35,913 nucleotides of DNA from a virus, in IMG/VR virus record IMGVR_UViG_3300035216_001289, positions 1 through 35,913 of that record. One strand, written 5' to 3'. Every line of letters begins with the position of its first letter. Position 1 is the first letter of the stretch. Shown in pieces: positions 1 to 7,651 of the stretch. A model generated the notes under the pieces. The model was not told the origin of the DNA and searched no databases. It saw only the letters and a program-made list of their open reading frames with translations. The position numbers and the translations under genes are program-made.

Positions 1-953
1 TTACCAAGACCACGGGCAACATCTACTGTCATTAGATAATTATGATCCTCAATAGGATTTTCATAGACATCTAATCCGGCATTTCTTTGTATGGGATCTT
101 CATAAACTAAAGTTTTGAGTTTTGATGGATTAATTAATGTATTAACAGAACCCAAGAACTCGCATTCAAACTCAACACGGAACTGTTCTTCTGATGTGTT
201 TGCGATTGTTTGTTCTTTCCAAACAACATCTCTACCAGGAACTTCTGACCAGTGAACCTCTGTAGGAATATATTCGTTTTTATTTCTCTCCGCATCATGC
301 CACATACGGTAGAAGTGATTCATACCGTGTGGTGTTGATACAATAATTACCTTTGTGCTTTTACCAGAAGTAATAGTAGGATAAACAGATGCAAAGAAGG
401 AGTCAGCGACGTGATTAGGGACGAATGCGAATTCGTCTAGAAATAAGATATTGAACGACATGCCTCGGACAGCACTCGCAGATGTAGATGATGCCAGTAT
501 CTTACTGCCATTTTCTAGTTCTATATTTCCTTTATTCCATACTAGAATACCTTGCTGCATCCATTTTGGCAAGTTTTCGTATGCGGTTGATAATCTTCCT
601 AACAATTCTCTAGCAGTAGATGCTTTGTTTGCCAGAATACCAATGTTTACACTGTCATTAAAAAGTGCATAATGCAGTAGATATGATACCACAGTAGTAG
701 ACTTACCGGTCTGTCGTGGCATCTTACAGATATTAAATCTATTATTGTGAAAATTGTGAATTAATTTCTCTTGAAAATGATATGGATGAAACTGTGTTAA
801 ACCTTCATCAAGAGAAACAATTTTAATATAGTTATTTGCAAAATAAATTGGATCTTGTTTACATTTCAGAAACTCAATAATTTGATCTTCTGTAAACTCA
901 ATCGCAGTGTTTGCTTTTTTTAATAATGGATTACCAAGATATACGTCACTCAT
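1..953 (-). CDS. 17: Terminase large subunit gp17 (C-terminus cut by window edge)
   Basis: DNA-packaging motor ATPase and nuclease that pumps phage DNA into the prohead. I translated 317 residues from ATG at 953; the frame is open to the window edge. The ATPase domain shows a Walker A motif, PRQTGKST (residues 79-86, Lys84), and a Walker B motif, NILFLDE (168-174), with Asp173 and catalytic Glu174. A coupling motif, STPHG, lies at 206-210. The visible end, MTVDVARG (308-315), matches the start of the RNase H-like nuclease domain with metal-binding Asp311. T4 gp17 is about 610 residues, so roughly half is missing. The next gene upstream ends only 9 bp before, so it is probably co-transcribed with gp16 and the 514-aa protein. 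Assignment is firm from motifs and from synteny with gp13-gp16. Confidence 0.96.
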   Translation of the reverse strand, partial: MSDVYLGNPLLKKANTAIEFTEDQIIEFLKCKQDPIYFANNYIKIVSLDEGLTQFHPYHFQEKLIHNFHNNRFNICKMPRQTGKSTTVVSYLLHYALFNDSVNIGILANKASTARELLGRLSTAYENLPKWMQQGILVWNKGNIELENGSKILASSTSASAVRGMSFNILFLDEFAFVPNHVADSFFASVYPTITSGKSTKVIIVSTPHGMNHFYRMWHDAERNKNEYIPTEVHWSEVPGRDVVWKEQTIANTSEEQFRVEFECEFLGSVNTLINPSKLKTLVYEDPIQRNAGLDVYENPIEDHNYLMTVDVARGLG

Positions 954-962
954 AAAATCAAA

Positions 963-2507
963 TTAACAATTCCAAGCTCTTAATGATTTAGACAATCTAT
1001 CATCACCAGTATTATTAGAAGGTTTTTGCCTCTTTCGCATTCCCTTCATTCTTGCACAAAAACTTTTCCTGCGAGGATTACCAACTTTTTTACTAGGTGC
1101 TTTCAGATCACTACCAGGATTTTCTGCTTCATAAGACTTACGTCCCTTCTCATTAAGACCACCAGACTTACTCTTACCCGATTTTTTAGTCCAGGCAGCA
1201 CCCTCTTCAAGTTCACTCTTCCAATCAGACTGTTCAAATCTTACTTTTGGTTTTAATTTTTTCTTACCATCAGGAGAAGGAACAAACACTCCAGTTTCTG
1301 GAGATTTCATGTCTACACTATCAATATCACCATCAACATCGGCATCAATTCTTCTTACTGCTTTTGCCGTAAGTTTCTTCAAGTTACCACCACCGACTTT
1401 AGATTCTTCTTTTTCTTCAGATACACCAGATTTTCTGAGTCTCTTTGCTTGACTCTTATGCATTTCGACTGCTTTATCTAGTTCTTTGGCAATACTTTTA
1501 ACACTTTCAGGATTCTTATGACTCTCATCCATCTTAACTTCTTCTTTCATTTTTTCACGTTTTGCTTTTGCCTTAGCAAGTAATCTTTGTTTTGCTGCTT
1601 CTCTCTCATCTTTGGGAATAGGAGTTACTGCACCAACTTTTTGATCAACATCACCAACATCATATCCTTCCTTCTTTACACAATTATTTACAACTTTACC
1701 AAACATCTTTTTGGTTCCTTTCTTCTCATAACCTTTCCAACACTTTTGTCCCTCATCAATCTGCTCTTGTCCACCTTTAATGGGTTCTGGTTTGATAATA
1801 TCAACGAACTCATATTCCATTGCCTGAAAATCATCTCTCCAATCAGAATACTCTACAGACTCTGACTTATTTCCCCAGTTAGCAGCACCAACCTTACGAC
1901 ACTTTACAAGTGCTCCGGAAGCATATGCAGAAGGCCAAACACTGTATCTACTCTTGACTTTCTTATAACAGGCATCTTTCTCACCTGCCTTTTCTACTAC
2001 AGTTTCTTCTGTCTTCACGTTGATTGCCTTCCCTTTTCTATCTGGATTTGGATCTTGACGTTGCTTTCTACTAAATGCCTTTTTCTCTTCCTTATCGTCT
2101 AAATTTGCGGCCATTTTGCTGGATCCGCATTTTGGTTTTGTGGTTTGTCCTGGTTGTTTGGCACAGGGTTTTCCGGCATATTTACCACCCAATTGAACCC
2201 AACCAGGCTTGCCATCACTAGACCTACTCTTGCCAAACCAGTCACGCAAAGAACTATCACCACTTTTCGATTCACTTACTCCTCCACCATTTCCGCCACC
2301 ATTGCCGTTTCCACCACCATTTCCATTTCCACCATTCCCATTACCGTTTCCACCATTCCCATTACCATTATTATCACTATCTTCTCCAGATTCTTCTCCG
2401 TTTTCTTTGCGAAGATATCCACCAGATGCAATACGATATCCCAGTGGAATTCGTTTACACTTCTTATCAGTATAACAATAATAATATCCTTGCTTACACT
2501 TTTTCAT
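963..2507 (-). CDS. 514-aa mosaic phage protein with Cys-rich N-terminus, Gly/Asn linker, EF-hand-like loop and basic Cys-containing tail
   Basis: No enzymatic function is recognised. The N-terminus (1-30) holds Cys4, Cys11 and Cys17 with aromatic residues. A Gly/Asn low-complexity linker covers about 47-76. Residues 86-160 (DWFGKS, KPGWVQL) resemble the DUF5872 type, and 178-213 hold a Cys/Trp-rich segment (SRYSVWPSAYASGALVKCRK). Residues 254-280 (KCWKGYEKKGTKKMFGKVVN) form a further small motif of a kind I associate with cyanophage proteins. Residues 300-360 are charged and probably helical. DADVDGDIDSVD (388-399) fits an EF-hand/dockerin calcium loop. The tail 445-514 (GRKSYEAENPGS, RRKSFCARMKGMRKR, RAWNC) resembles DUF6321. 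It lies between gp16 and gp17, which are adjacent in T4. A virion or scaffold-associated role is possible but unproven. Family names are from memory. Confidence 0.85.
   Translation of the reverse strand: MKKCKQGYYYCYTDKKCKRIPLGYRIASGGYLRKENGEESGEDSDNNGNGNGGNGNGNGGNGNGGGNGNGGGNGGGVSESKSGDSSLRDWFGKSRSSDGKPGWVQLGGKYAGKPCAKQPGQTTKPKCGSSKMAANLDDKEEKKAFSRKQRQDPNPDRKGKAINVKTEETVVEKAGEKDACYKKVKSRYSVWPSAYASGALVKCRKVGAANWGNKSESVEYSDWRDDFQAMEYEFVDIIKPEPIKGGQEQIDEGQKCWKGYEKKGTKKMFGKVVNNCVKKEGYDVGDVDQKVGAVTPIPKDEREAAKQRLLAKAKAKREKMKEEVKMDESHKNPESVKSIAKELDKAVEMHKSQAKRLRKSGVSEEKEESKVGGGNLKKLTAKAVRRIDADVDGDIDSVDMKSPETGVFVPSPDGKKKLKPKVRFEQSDWKSELEEGAAWTKKSGKSKSGGLNEKGRKSYEAENPGSDLKAPSKKVGNPRRKSFCARMKGMRKRQKPSNNTGDDRLSKSLRAWNC
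2281..2372 (-). repeat. Short tandem repeats encoding a Gly/Asn linker
   Basis: Imperfect 9-12 bp units (ccaccatttcc and variants) are repeated in frame inside the 514-aa gene. On the coding strand they read GGN/GGT/AAT codons and give a (GN)n and (GGN)n flexible linker. Units differ at third positions, which suggests that length can change by slippage while the frame is kept. Units are contiguous with no spacers, so this is not CRISPR. Confidence 0.8.
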
Positions 2508-2521
2508 CGATGAAAAGTAGT

Positions 2522-2941
2522 CTATTCTTTATTATTTAGAAAACCTTGCTTGAGCATTTTTTGAAGTTCTGATGTAGACCCAACAAACACTGCATTATTG
2601 GTGACATTATTTGTGGTCTTTTTAGTTTCGTCTTCTACATCCTTAAGTTTCTTTTGTAGATCAATTAACTTATCAGTAGTATCAGCAACACTCTTAATCA
2701 ACTGCCCTGCGACCTCGTATGCCCTTGGACTGCCTCCTTCCCCTGCTACCTCCATAATGCCGTTGATTGCCTCCTGACCCTTCTCTATGAGGGAGTAGAG
2801 ATTCGCACGACTATAGATATAATCTTTCTCTATATCATCATCCTTCGATTTTATGATCTCTGGTTTTTTGATTGGTTTTGACTCTACAATATCACTATCA
2901 ATATTCAGAGCCTCATCGATTGAATCATAATTATTATTCAT
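2522..2941 (-). CDS. 16: Terminase small subunit gp16
   Basis: This is the probable DNA-recognition subunit of the packaging terminase, assembling as a ring that regulates gp17. I use the ATG at 2941, giving 139 aa (MNNNYDSIDEAL...); an in-frame TTG at 2950 would only add three codons and overlaps the end of gp15. An AAGAGG stretch just upstream, inside the gp15 end, can serve as ribosome site. The N-terminus is acidic and Lys-rich (about 12-40). A helical segment (about 40-105: YIYSRANLYSLIEKG, AYEVAGQLIKSVADTTDKLI) fits the coiled-coil core of small terminases, followed by a polar Asn/Thr stretch. T4 gp16 is 164 aa. Identification rests on position directly after gp15, on size and on helical character. 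Confidence 0.85.
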   Translation of the reverse strand: MNNNYDSIDEALNIDSDIVESKPIKKPEIIKSKDDDIEKDYIYSRANLYSLIEKGQEAINGIMEVAGEGGSPRAYEVAGQLIKSVADTTDKLIDLQKKLKDVEDETKKTTNNVTNNAVFVGSTSELQKMLKQGFLNNKE

Positions 2942-2946
2942 AACAA

Positions 2947-3750
2947 TCAAATATCCTCTTGTCTAGTAGGACTATAATTTTTGGAGTCTCCTAAAAATTC
3001 CCAACTCTCGGTAAATCCAAAATCATCACCAGGTTCTGCAGTAATGGGATCAGGAACAGCAGTATATCTCATTTCACGTTTTGCAGTCTTTGTATTAGTA
3101 TCGGCATAAACATCTGCCTGAACTTTGCGGATGAGACCATCAGATGTATCGGCAATAGAACCGAATAGATAAGTTTTAGCAGTAAATCTTAGAGTATAAA
3201 TTAATGCTCTTCTCGTTTGGAATGATCCTTCATAATCATCTTGAAAATCAATACTATCGAGAACAATTGGAATGTCTCTTTTTTCTCCAATAGAACTGAC
3301 TAAATCTACAGTCAAATTAAAAGATGGTTGAAAAAATGGCAGTATTTGCTCAACAATTTGAAGAGCATCATCATTCAACTTACTGAAAATATTAAGTTCA
3401 AATCCAATATTATATGGAACCGGCATAAAAACTTTTTTTGTTTTATTATCAGTAGTATCGTTTGCCTTAAATGTTTGAGTAACTCCAGTTTTTCTAGTTG
3501 AATCATATTGAATCGTAGTCATCTCAAATGACATTCTTGGAAGAGTGATTGCAATAGATTTCGTTAACTGTTCTTGTTCTTGAATTTTTGTCAAAAACTT
3601 CTGCATTGGTCCATAAGAAAGACCAACTTTTGTTTCATCTAAAATACTACCATCACTTTTTGTATGTCTGATAGAAATATCATTAAATAAAGTTCCAAAA
3701 CTAATAATAGTTTTTCTTATAATTTCGTGATAAAAGTATGTTCCTAACAT
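2947..3750 (-). CDS. 15: Proximal tail sheath stabiliser / tail completion protein gp15
   Basis: gp15 caps the contractile tail and joins it to the neck. The protein is 267 aa, against 272 in T4. The N-terminus MLGTYFYHEIIRKTIISFGT and the segment RMSFEMTTIQYDSTRKTG are typical of the T4 gp15 family, as is the later YNIGFELNIFSKLNDDALQIVEQILPFF split over about residues 112-139. Its ATG shares one base with the gp14 stop (TAATG at 3750), so translational coupling is likely. Its own stop lies 5 bp upstream of the gp16 ATG. Nothing is truncated. It belongs to the gp13-gp14-gp15-gp16 neck and packaging run. Confidence 0.93.
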   Translation of the reverse strand: MLGTYFYHEIIRKTIISFGTLFNDISIRHTKSDGSILDETKVGLSYGPMQKFLTKIQEQEQLTKSIAITLPRMSFEMTTIQYDSTRKTGVTQTFKANDTTDNKTKKVFMPVPYNIGFELNIFSKLNDDALQIVEQILPFFQPSFNLTVDLVSSIGEKRDIPIVLDSIDFQDDYEGSFQTRRALIYTLRFTAKTYLFGSIADTSDGLIRKVQADVYADTNTKTAKREMRYTAVPDPITAEPGDDFGFTESWEFLGDSKNYSPTRQEDI

Positions 3751-5177
3751 TAATAATTACCAAATGGATTTGACTCTGAGAAATCTAAAATATCATCCGC
3801 CTCTAATTCTATTTCTTCATTAGTGTCATACGGATTATCATAACTCTCTGTATCGTAACTTAAAACAGTGTACCTAGCAGATGAAATTGTCCCTACAACT
3901 GTTTCACCAGGACTAAACTTACCAGTATTTAGTGAGACTCTAATATTGGTAACAGGAAGAACACCTGGTGTTGTCGGTTGAGTAGTTCTGAAATCTCTGA
4001 TTTTTGCCGTTACTCCTGAGGATTCTCCAGTTATGGTTTCGTTATAGATATAAGTTCCAACACCAACTGTAGATAATCCTGTTATGGAAACCGTAGGTGC
4101 CTGAGTATATCCAATACCTGTATTAAGCATTCTAATATAATCAAGTTTACCATCAGCAATTCCGGCAACTGCTATTGCAGTGACTCCTACTCCAGGACTA
4201 CCAATAATTACTGTAGGTGGAATAGAATATCCACGTCCTCCACTAGTAACAGAGATAGAAGAAACACTGGTCTCTGTTCCTCCGACAGAACAAGTTGCCG
4301 CAGCTCCTGCTCCTCCCCCACCACTTATTGTTATTATTGGAGGAGTTGTATATCCAGATCCCCCATTCGTTAGTTCTAACCTTAAAACAGATTGTATATT
4401 TACCCTACTAGTTGTAACTGCGACTGCTGTTGCCGTATCTATTCCACTATTTGGTCCTGAGAAAGTTACTATAGGAGCAGAAGCATATCCACTACCATCA
4501 TTATTTAAAAATATTTCAGTAATAGATCCGGAAGAAATTGATGCCGTTGCAGTAGCAGTTATTGCAGACCCAACAACTGTAAGACTTGTAATATATCCTT
4601 CATCTTCTACAGTATTATCAACTTCCTCAATTGAAGTATCAATGAGTTCATTTTCATATTCATAAAGTTCGCAACTCAATTCATAAACATAATTAGTTCC
4701 TAGTTGATAAAATGGTTTTTCTGATTCAACTCTTTTTATTTCAAATAGTCTTTCTCCAAGAGGAAAATAAATCAAATCTCCTTCTTTCGGTCTAGTAATT
4801 AAGTCTGCAAAATCATATTCAGTAATTCTTCCTTCTCTAATACCAGCACTAATACCTTCTAGAAATGGGGCAATAAATTCTTCATATCTTTCTCTAGATA
4901 TAGTCAAACTTATTTCATTTTTTAATCTTAATCCAAATTTAGTCATGATATCACTATCAGGAGCATATCCATCATAATTATTCAGATATGCTTCTATCAA
5001 AAAAGTATCATCAAATTTGGAGGATTGTATTTCACGAATTATATTATCAGTTTTAAAAATTTTTCTTGGTAGGTAATAAACATCTATACCATAAATTTTT
5101 AATTGCTCATTGATTATATCTTGAACAAGAAATTGTTCATTTGAAGATCCTTGAAGAAAAAATGGATTCAATGCCAT
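3750..5177 (-). CDS. 14: Neck protein gp14, enlarged by GxGY repeats
   Basis: Together with gp13 this forms the head-tail neck. The N-terminal 190 residues (ALNPFFLQGSSNEQFLVQDI, a tyrosine-rich IYGIDVYYLPR segment, then GDLIYFPLGERLFEIKRVE) match the gp14 family. The protein is 475 aa while T4 gp14 is 256. The extra length is an insertion of about 190 residues (195-385) made of Gly-rich beta units such as NGGSGYTTPPIITISGGGG and SGGRGYSIPPTVIIG. After the insertion an acidic tail ends in FSESNPFGNY, which is probably the original gp14 C-terminus. The stop overlaps the gp15 start (TAATG), and gp13 ends 5 bp upstream. The insertion looks like a surface decoration on the neck; that is an inference. 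Confidence 0.92.
   Translation of the reverse strand: MALNPFFLQGSSNEQFLVQDIINEQLKIYGIDVYYLPRKIFKTDNIIREIQSSKFDDTFLIEAYLNNYDGYAPDSDIMTKFGLRLKNEISLTISRERYEEFIAPFLEGISAGIREGRITEYDFADLITRPKEGDLIYFPLGERLFEIKRVESEKPFYQLGTNYVYELSCELYEYENELIDTSIEEVDNTVEDEGYITSLTVVGSAITATATASISSGSITEIFLNNDGSGYASAPIVTFSGPNSGIDTATAVAVTTSRVNIQSVLRLELTNGGSGYTTPPIITISGGGGAGAAATCSVGGTETSVSSISVTSGGRGYSIPPTVIIGSPGVGVTAIAVAGIADGKLDYIRMLNTGIGYTQAPTVSITGLSTVGVGTYIYNETITGESSGVTAKIRDFRTTQPTTPGVLPVTNIRVSLNTGKFSPGETVVGTISSARYTVLSYDTESYDNPYDTNEEIELEADDILDFSESNPFGNY
4020..4600 (-). repeat. Protein-level GxGY beta-repeat array within gp14
   Basis: Four or five diverged units of about 40-48 residues each contain a Gly-x-Gly-Tyr turn, then a Pro-x-(V/I)-(T/I)-(I/F) strand and a Gly/Ala-rich loop (examples: GSGYASAPIVTFSG, GSGYTTPPIITISG, GRGYSIPPTVIIGS, GIGYTQAPTVSITG). 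The repeat is visible in translation more than in DNA. The same unit recurs in gp8, the DUF4815-type protein and gp7 in this window. Confidence 0.8.
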
Positions 5178-5182
5178 AATTA

Positions 5183-6028
5183 TTAACCAATACAGTCCAA
5201 AGGTGGTAGTTCATACTCAGAAGACATTTTTTGTTTTATATCCTCCAATTCTCTTTGACCGTCTTCAAATATTGCACGACCATTGAGTTCAATGCCACCC
5301 GGAAGTTTTACGCCCTGGAATTTAATTAAATTTTGTCCCCACTGTTTCTTTAGTAATGCAGTGAGATATTTTTTAACAAAAGTATCATTATAAACTTGAG
5401 AAAAACTTTCTGGGTCAAGTGCTCTATAACATTCTAAAACAAAAAATGTATCCTTAGTTTTTTCTCCCCAATCTATATCCAAATATAATCTATCTTGTCT
5501 TTTATTAAATCTTACTTGCTTATCTGTTGTCAATAAAAAATCAATATCTTCAAGATACGATTTGGTCATTGAATATGATAACAAATCAATTGAACTAAAA
5601 TAATATAGATCATTCAAGAATAATTGATATTTGATACTGAACATTCCACTAGAAAGAGTGCTAGTATCAAATTTGAATACTTTTTCTATTCCTATTACAG
5701 AATTAGGAACTTGGATAAAATTGGAAGTTTCATAAAAATTTGAGGTAATCGTTCCAAAACCACTTATATTGGTTGAAGTTCCAGTTGTTGTTACAATACC
5801 AACTCCAGTTGTACCTGTTGCCCTACCTCTATCAATGTCATCTTGAGTAATTTTATACTTAAGATACATTTTTTCAACACCATCATAATGTCTTTCATTA
5901 AAGTATTGAATAGTATCATCAACTAAATCATCAATCTGTTCATCAGCAACATTTATTTCAAGAACTGGTGCTCCAAGTTGTCTCAGGCAATAATCAATAA
6001 GTCCTTGTCTAGTGCTAGGTTTTGCCAT
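5183..6028 (-). CDS. 13: Neck protein gp13
   Basis: Head-completion neck protein that, with gp14, closes the filled head and provides the tail docking site. The protein is 281 aa (T4 gp13: 309). The N-terminus ROGLIDYCLRQLGAPVLEIN-type helix (residues 8-26) and VADEQIDDLVDDTIQYFNE are characteristic, as is the segment LYLDIDWGEKTKDTFFVLEC. The C-terminal LPGGIELNGRAIFEDGQREL is also typical. A short Gly/Thr-rich loop (about 70-92) looks like a local expansion. Its ATG overlaps the stop of the upstream fibre-like gene (TGATG at 6028), with a GGAGGA ribosome site just before, inside that gene. Identification is firm. Confidence 0.94.
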   Translation of the reverse strand: MAKPSTRQGLIDYCLRQLGAPVLEINVADEQIDDLVDDTIQYFNERHYDGVEKMYLKYKITQDDIDRGRATGTTGVGIVTTTGTSTNISGFGTITSNFYETSNFIQVPNSVIGIEKVFKFDTSTLSSGMFSIKYQLFLNDLYYFSSIDLLSYSMTKSYLEDIDFLLTTDKQVRFNKRQDRLYLDIDWGEKTKDTFFVLECYRALDPESFSQVYNDTFVKKYLTALLKKQWGQNLIKFQGVKLPGGIELNGRAIFEDGQRELEDIKQKMSSEYELPPLDCIG

Positions 6029-7059
6029 CAGTATATTCCTCCATCAATGAGTCCGGCAGTTAGTGTTCCTGAAACAAATACATCACTAGAATATGTTGCA
6101 ACACCAACAAATGTTGATAGTCCAGCAACGTGTAAATTTCTAGAGAGTATTAAATCTCCACTAGAAGTTAATGTGGATGCGACACCAGGAAAACCTATAT
6201 TAATACCACTTCTAGCAGTAATGAGTCCAATAGCATCAACATTATTTACATCTTCATATGTAAGTGTTCCTGCAATAGAAACATTGCTTGCGAATAATAC
6301 ATTACCAGCAAATGTAGAAACACCTGACACATTGAGATTATCTAACTCAGTGTGTCCATCTACATCTAAAGATCCATTAGCATCAATATTACCAGCAAAT
6401 GTAGAAACACCGGAAACATTAAGTGTTTCTGAAATATTAGTTATATCTAATTCAGTTCGACCATCAACATCTAAAGTTCCATTAACATCTAATGTTGTTC
6501 CTACTGTTGAAATTCCAGTTATATTGGAATTACGAGCATTGAACTCATCAAATTTTATATCATCATTAACATATAAATCTCCTCCAATATATAAATCACC
6601 ACCAGTAGTAGTAATTCCTCCGGCAGAAGCAAGAGTTGTAATTCCAACGGAGTTAAATGTAGAATTTACTGTTAATCCGTTTAATATGTCAACAGCAGCA
6701 TTTATATCTAAATTAGAAGCAAAGGTTGAGACACCAGCAACCGATATATTTCCTCCAATATTAACTGCTTTACCAATTCCAATTCCACCATCAATAACTA
6801 AAGCACCATTCGTTGGTAATGAAGATTCGGTAGTATTTGTAAATGTTACAATACCAGTAATATTGAGAGATGACGAATCAATCGTATCCGTCATGAAGAA
6901 AGACTCTGTTGCCAGATCCCATACCAAAATCATTCCATCTCTAGATTTTAGAGTGGAATTTACATCAGTTAAATTTAGTAATCGTGTCGGTGGAGCAGAA
7001 GCATTGGATAAAACACGGATTACATTTTGAGAACCAATTCTGTCGTTGATATTGGGCAT
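6028..7059 (-). CDS. Fibre-like virion protein with GVSTF repeats (position of T4 wac)
   Basis: Probable fibrous virion protein of 343 aa. The first 60 residues (DRIGSQNVIRVLSNA, LLNLTDVNSTLKSRDGMILV) look like an attachment domain. From about residue 95 on the chain is a series of Asn/Gly/Asp-rich beta repeats with units such as NVSGVSTFAGNIDANGSLDV. Repeats of this kind are common in cyanophage fibre-like proteins and suggest a trimeric beta-fibre. It lies immediately upstream of gp13, the place occupied by fibritin (wac) in T4, so a whisker or short fibre role is plausible by position only; no sequence link to wac is claimed. ATG at 7059 overlaps the previous stop (TAATG), with a GGGGGAG ribosome site. 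Confidence 0.82.
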   Translation of the reverse strand: MPNINDRIGSQNVIRVLSNASAPPTRLLNLTDVNSTLKSRDGMILVWDLATESFFMTDTIDSSSLNITGIVTFTNTTESSLPTNGALVIDGGIGIGKAVNIGGNISVAGVSTFASNLDINAAVDILNGLTVNSTFNSVGITTLASAGGITTTGGDLYIGGDLYVNDDIKFDEFNARNSNITGISTVGTTLDVNGTLDVDGRTELDITNISETLNVSGVSTFAGNIDANGSLDVDGHTELDNLNVSGVSTFAGNVLFASNVSIAGTLTYEDVNNVDAIGLITARSGINIGFPGVASTLTSSGDLILSRNLHVAGLSTFVGVATYSSDVFVSGTLTAGLIDGGIY

Positions 7060-7394
7060 TACCTAGTTACTCCCCCTCTTATTAGTGCTGCACCTTCCAC
7101 AGCTTTAAATTCTTTTCCAAAATTTGTTAATTTCACATCAAAAACATATCTACCAGGTTTTATATTAACAGTTTGTGATGCATTCAATGAAATAGAAATA
7201 ATTCCTAATTCAGGACTAGTTATTGACGATGCAAAAGATACCGATGTTGTAGAACCATAATGTTTTCTCAGTTTAGCTTCAGCAGAAGCACTAGTCAGTA
7301 CTAATGGAGAATTAGTTCTGGTATCTTCTAATTGAAATGAAGTATCAAAATCAAATCCTTGTTCGATAACAATATTTGATACATAAACAGCCAT
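7059..7394 (-). CDS. Small beta-rich virion protein (BppU N-terminal-like)
   Basis: The protein is 111 aa. It reads as alternating strands and turns: VSNIVIEQGFDFDTSFQLED, then a loop, then SASAEAKLRKH, SPELGIISISLNASQTVNI, KPGRYVFDVKL and VEGAALIRGGVTR. The order (input strand, 'PGxYxFDVKL' strand, terminal 'GxVTR') resembles small phage structural domains of the BppU N-terminal or Ig-like kind, which bind fibres or baseplates; this is fold resemblance by eye. It sits between a late promoter and the fibre-like gene, and its stop overlaps the start of that gene, so the two products probably work together, for example as adaptor and fibre. No signal peptide or membrane segment is seen. Confidence 0.78.
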   Translation of the reverse strand: MAVYVSNIVIEQGFDFDTSFQLEDTRTNSPLVLTSASAEAKLRKHYGSTTSVSFASSITSPELGIISISLNASQTVNIKPGRYVFDVKLTNFGKEFKAVEGAALIRGGVTR

Positions 7395-7422
7395 TATTTT
7401 ATGATGCTAACATACCTTTAGA

Positions 7423-7430
7423 TATTTATA
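7423..7430 (-). promoter_or_regulatory. T4-type late promoter (TATAAATA)
   Basis: A perfect TATAAATA on the minus strand lies in the 53-bp gap between the 67-aa and 111-aa genes, about 29 bp before the ATG at 7394. It matches the T4 late promoter -10 consensus recognised by a gp55-type sigma factor. It would drive the 111-aa gene through gp17. Confidence 0.72.
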
Positions 7431-7447
7431 TGAATTATTGATAGTAA

Positions 7448-7651
7448 CTATTTACTCAAGAAATCTTTGAGTAAATTTTTTATTTCTTCAATATCTTTTT
7501 TCATATTATTTAACTCTTCTTTCTCAGAATTTTTTCGTTTCACTCTATTCATATACCTATCATAAGAAATATCGTCACAATTAACAATTGCTCCAGTATT
7601 CTCATCTCTGTAAAGATGAGGATGGTCTTTAACTTTTATTAAATTCTTCAT
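7448..7651 (-). CDS. 67-aa small conserved-looking protein with C-terminal coiled coil
   Basis: A short protein with an N-terminal KVKDHPHLYRDENTGAIVN segment, resembling small proteins encoded next to structural genes in cyanophages. Residues 30-66 form a highly charged helix with heptad spacing (EELNNMKKDIEEIKNLLKDF), likely a coiled coil for oligomerisation. The ATG overlaps the stop of the 2427-aa gene (ATGA at 7648-7651), so it is coupled to it and probably made with it. It may be a chaperone or minor structural partner of that protein, by context only. It is followed by a late promoter for the next group. Confidence 0.8.
   Translation of the reverse strand: MKNLIKVKDHPHLYRDENTGAIVNCDDISYDRYMNRVKRKNSEKEELNNMKKDIEEIKNLLKDFLSK

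Noticed and set aside
2281-2372. CRISPR-like appearance of short repeats
   Set aside because: Units are contiguous, 9-12 bp, in frame and without spacers.
2145-2513. Plus-strand frames of 122 and 88 codons rich in Thr/Ile or Pro/Phe
   Set aside because: Both are low-complexity shadows of the Gly/Asn linker tract in the minus-strand gene.
2942-2950. TTG start for gp16 at 2950
   Set aside because: The ATG at 2941 is in frame, better spaced from the AAGAGG site, and avoids overlapping the gp15 stop.
4180-4665. 161-codon plus-strand frame rich in Pro and Val
   Set aside because: Antisense of the GxGY repeats in gp14, whose codons give long stop-free antisense frames.
5978-7030. 350-codon open frame on the plus strand
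   Set aside because: It lies opposite gp13 and the fibre-like gene; the Pro/Val/Thr-rich translation is the reflection of repeats on the other strand and has no ribosome site or family likeness.
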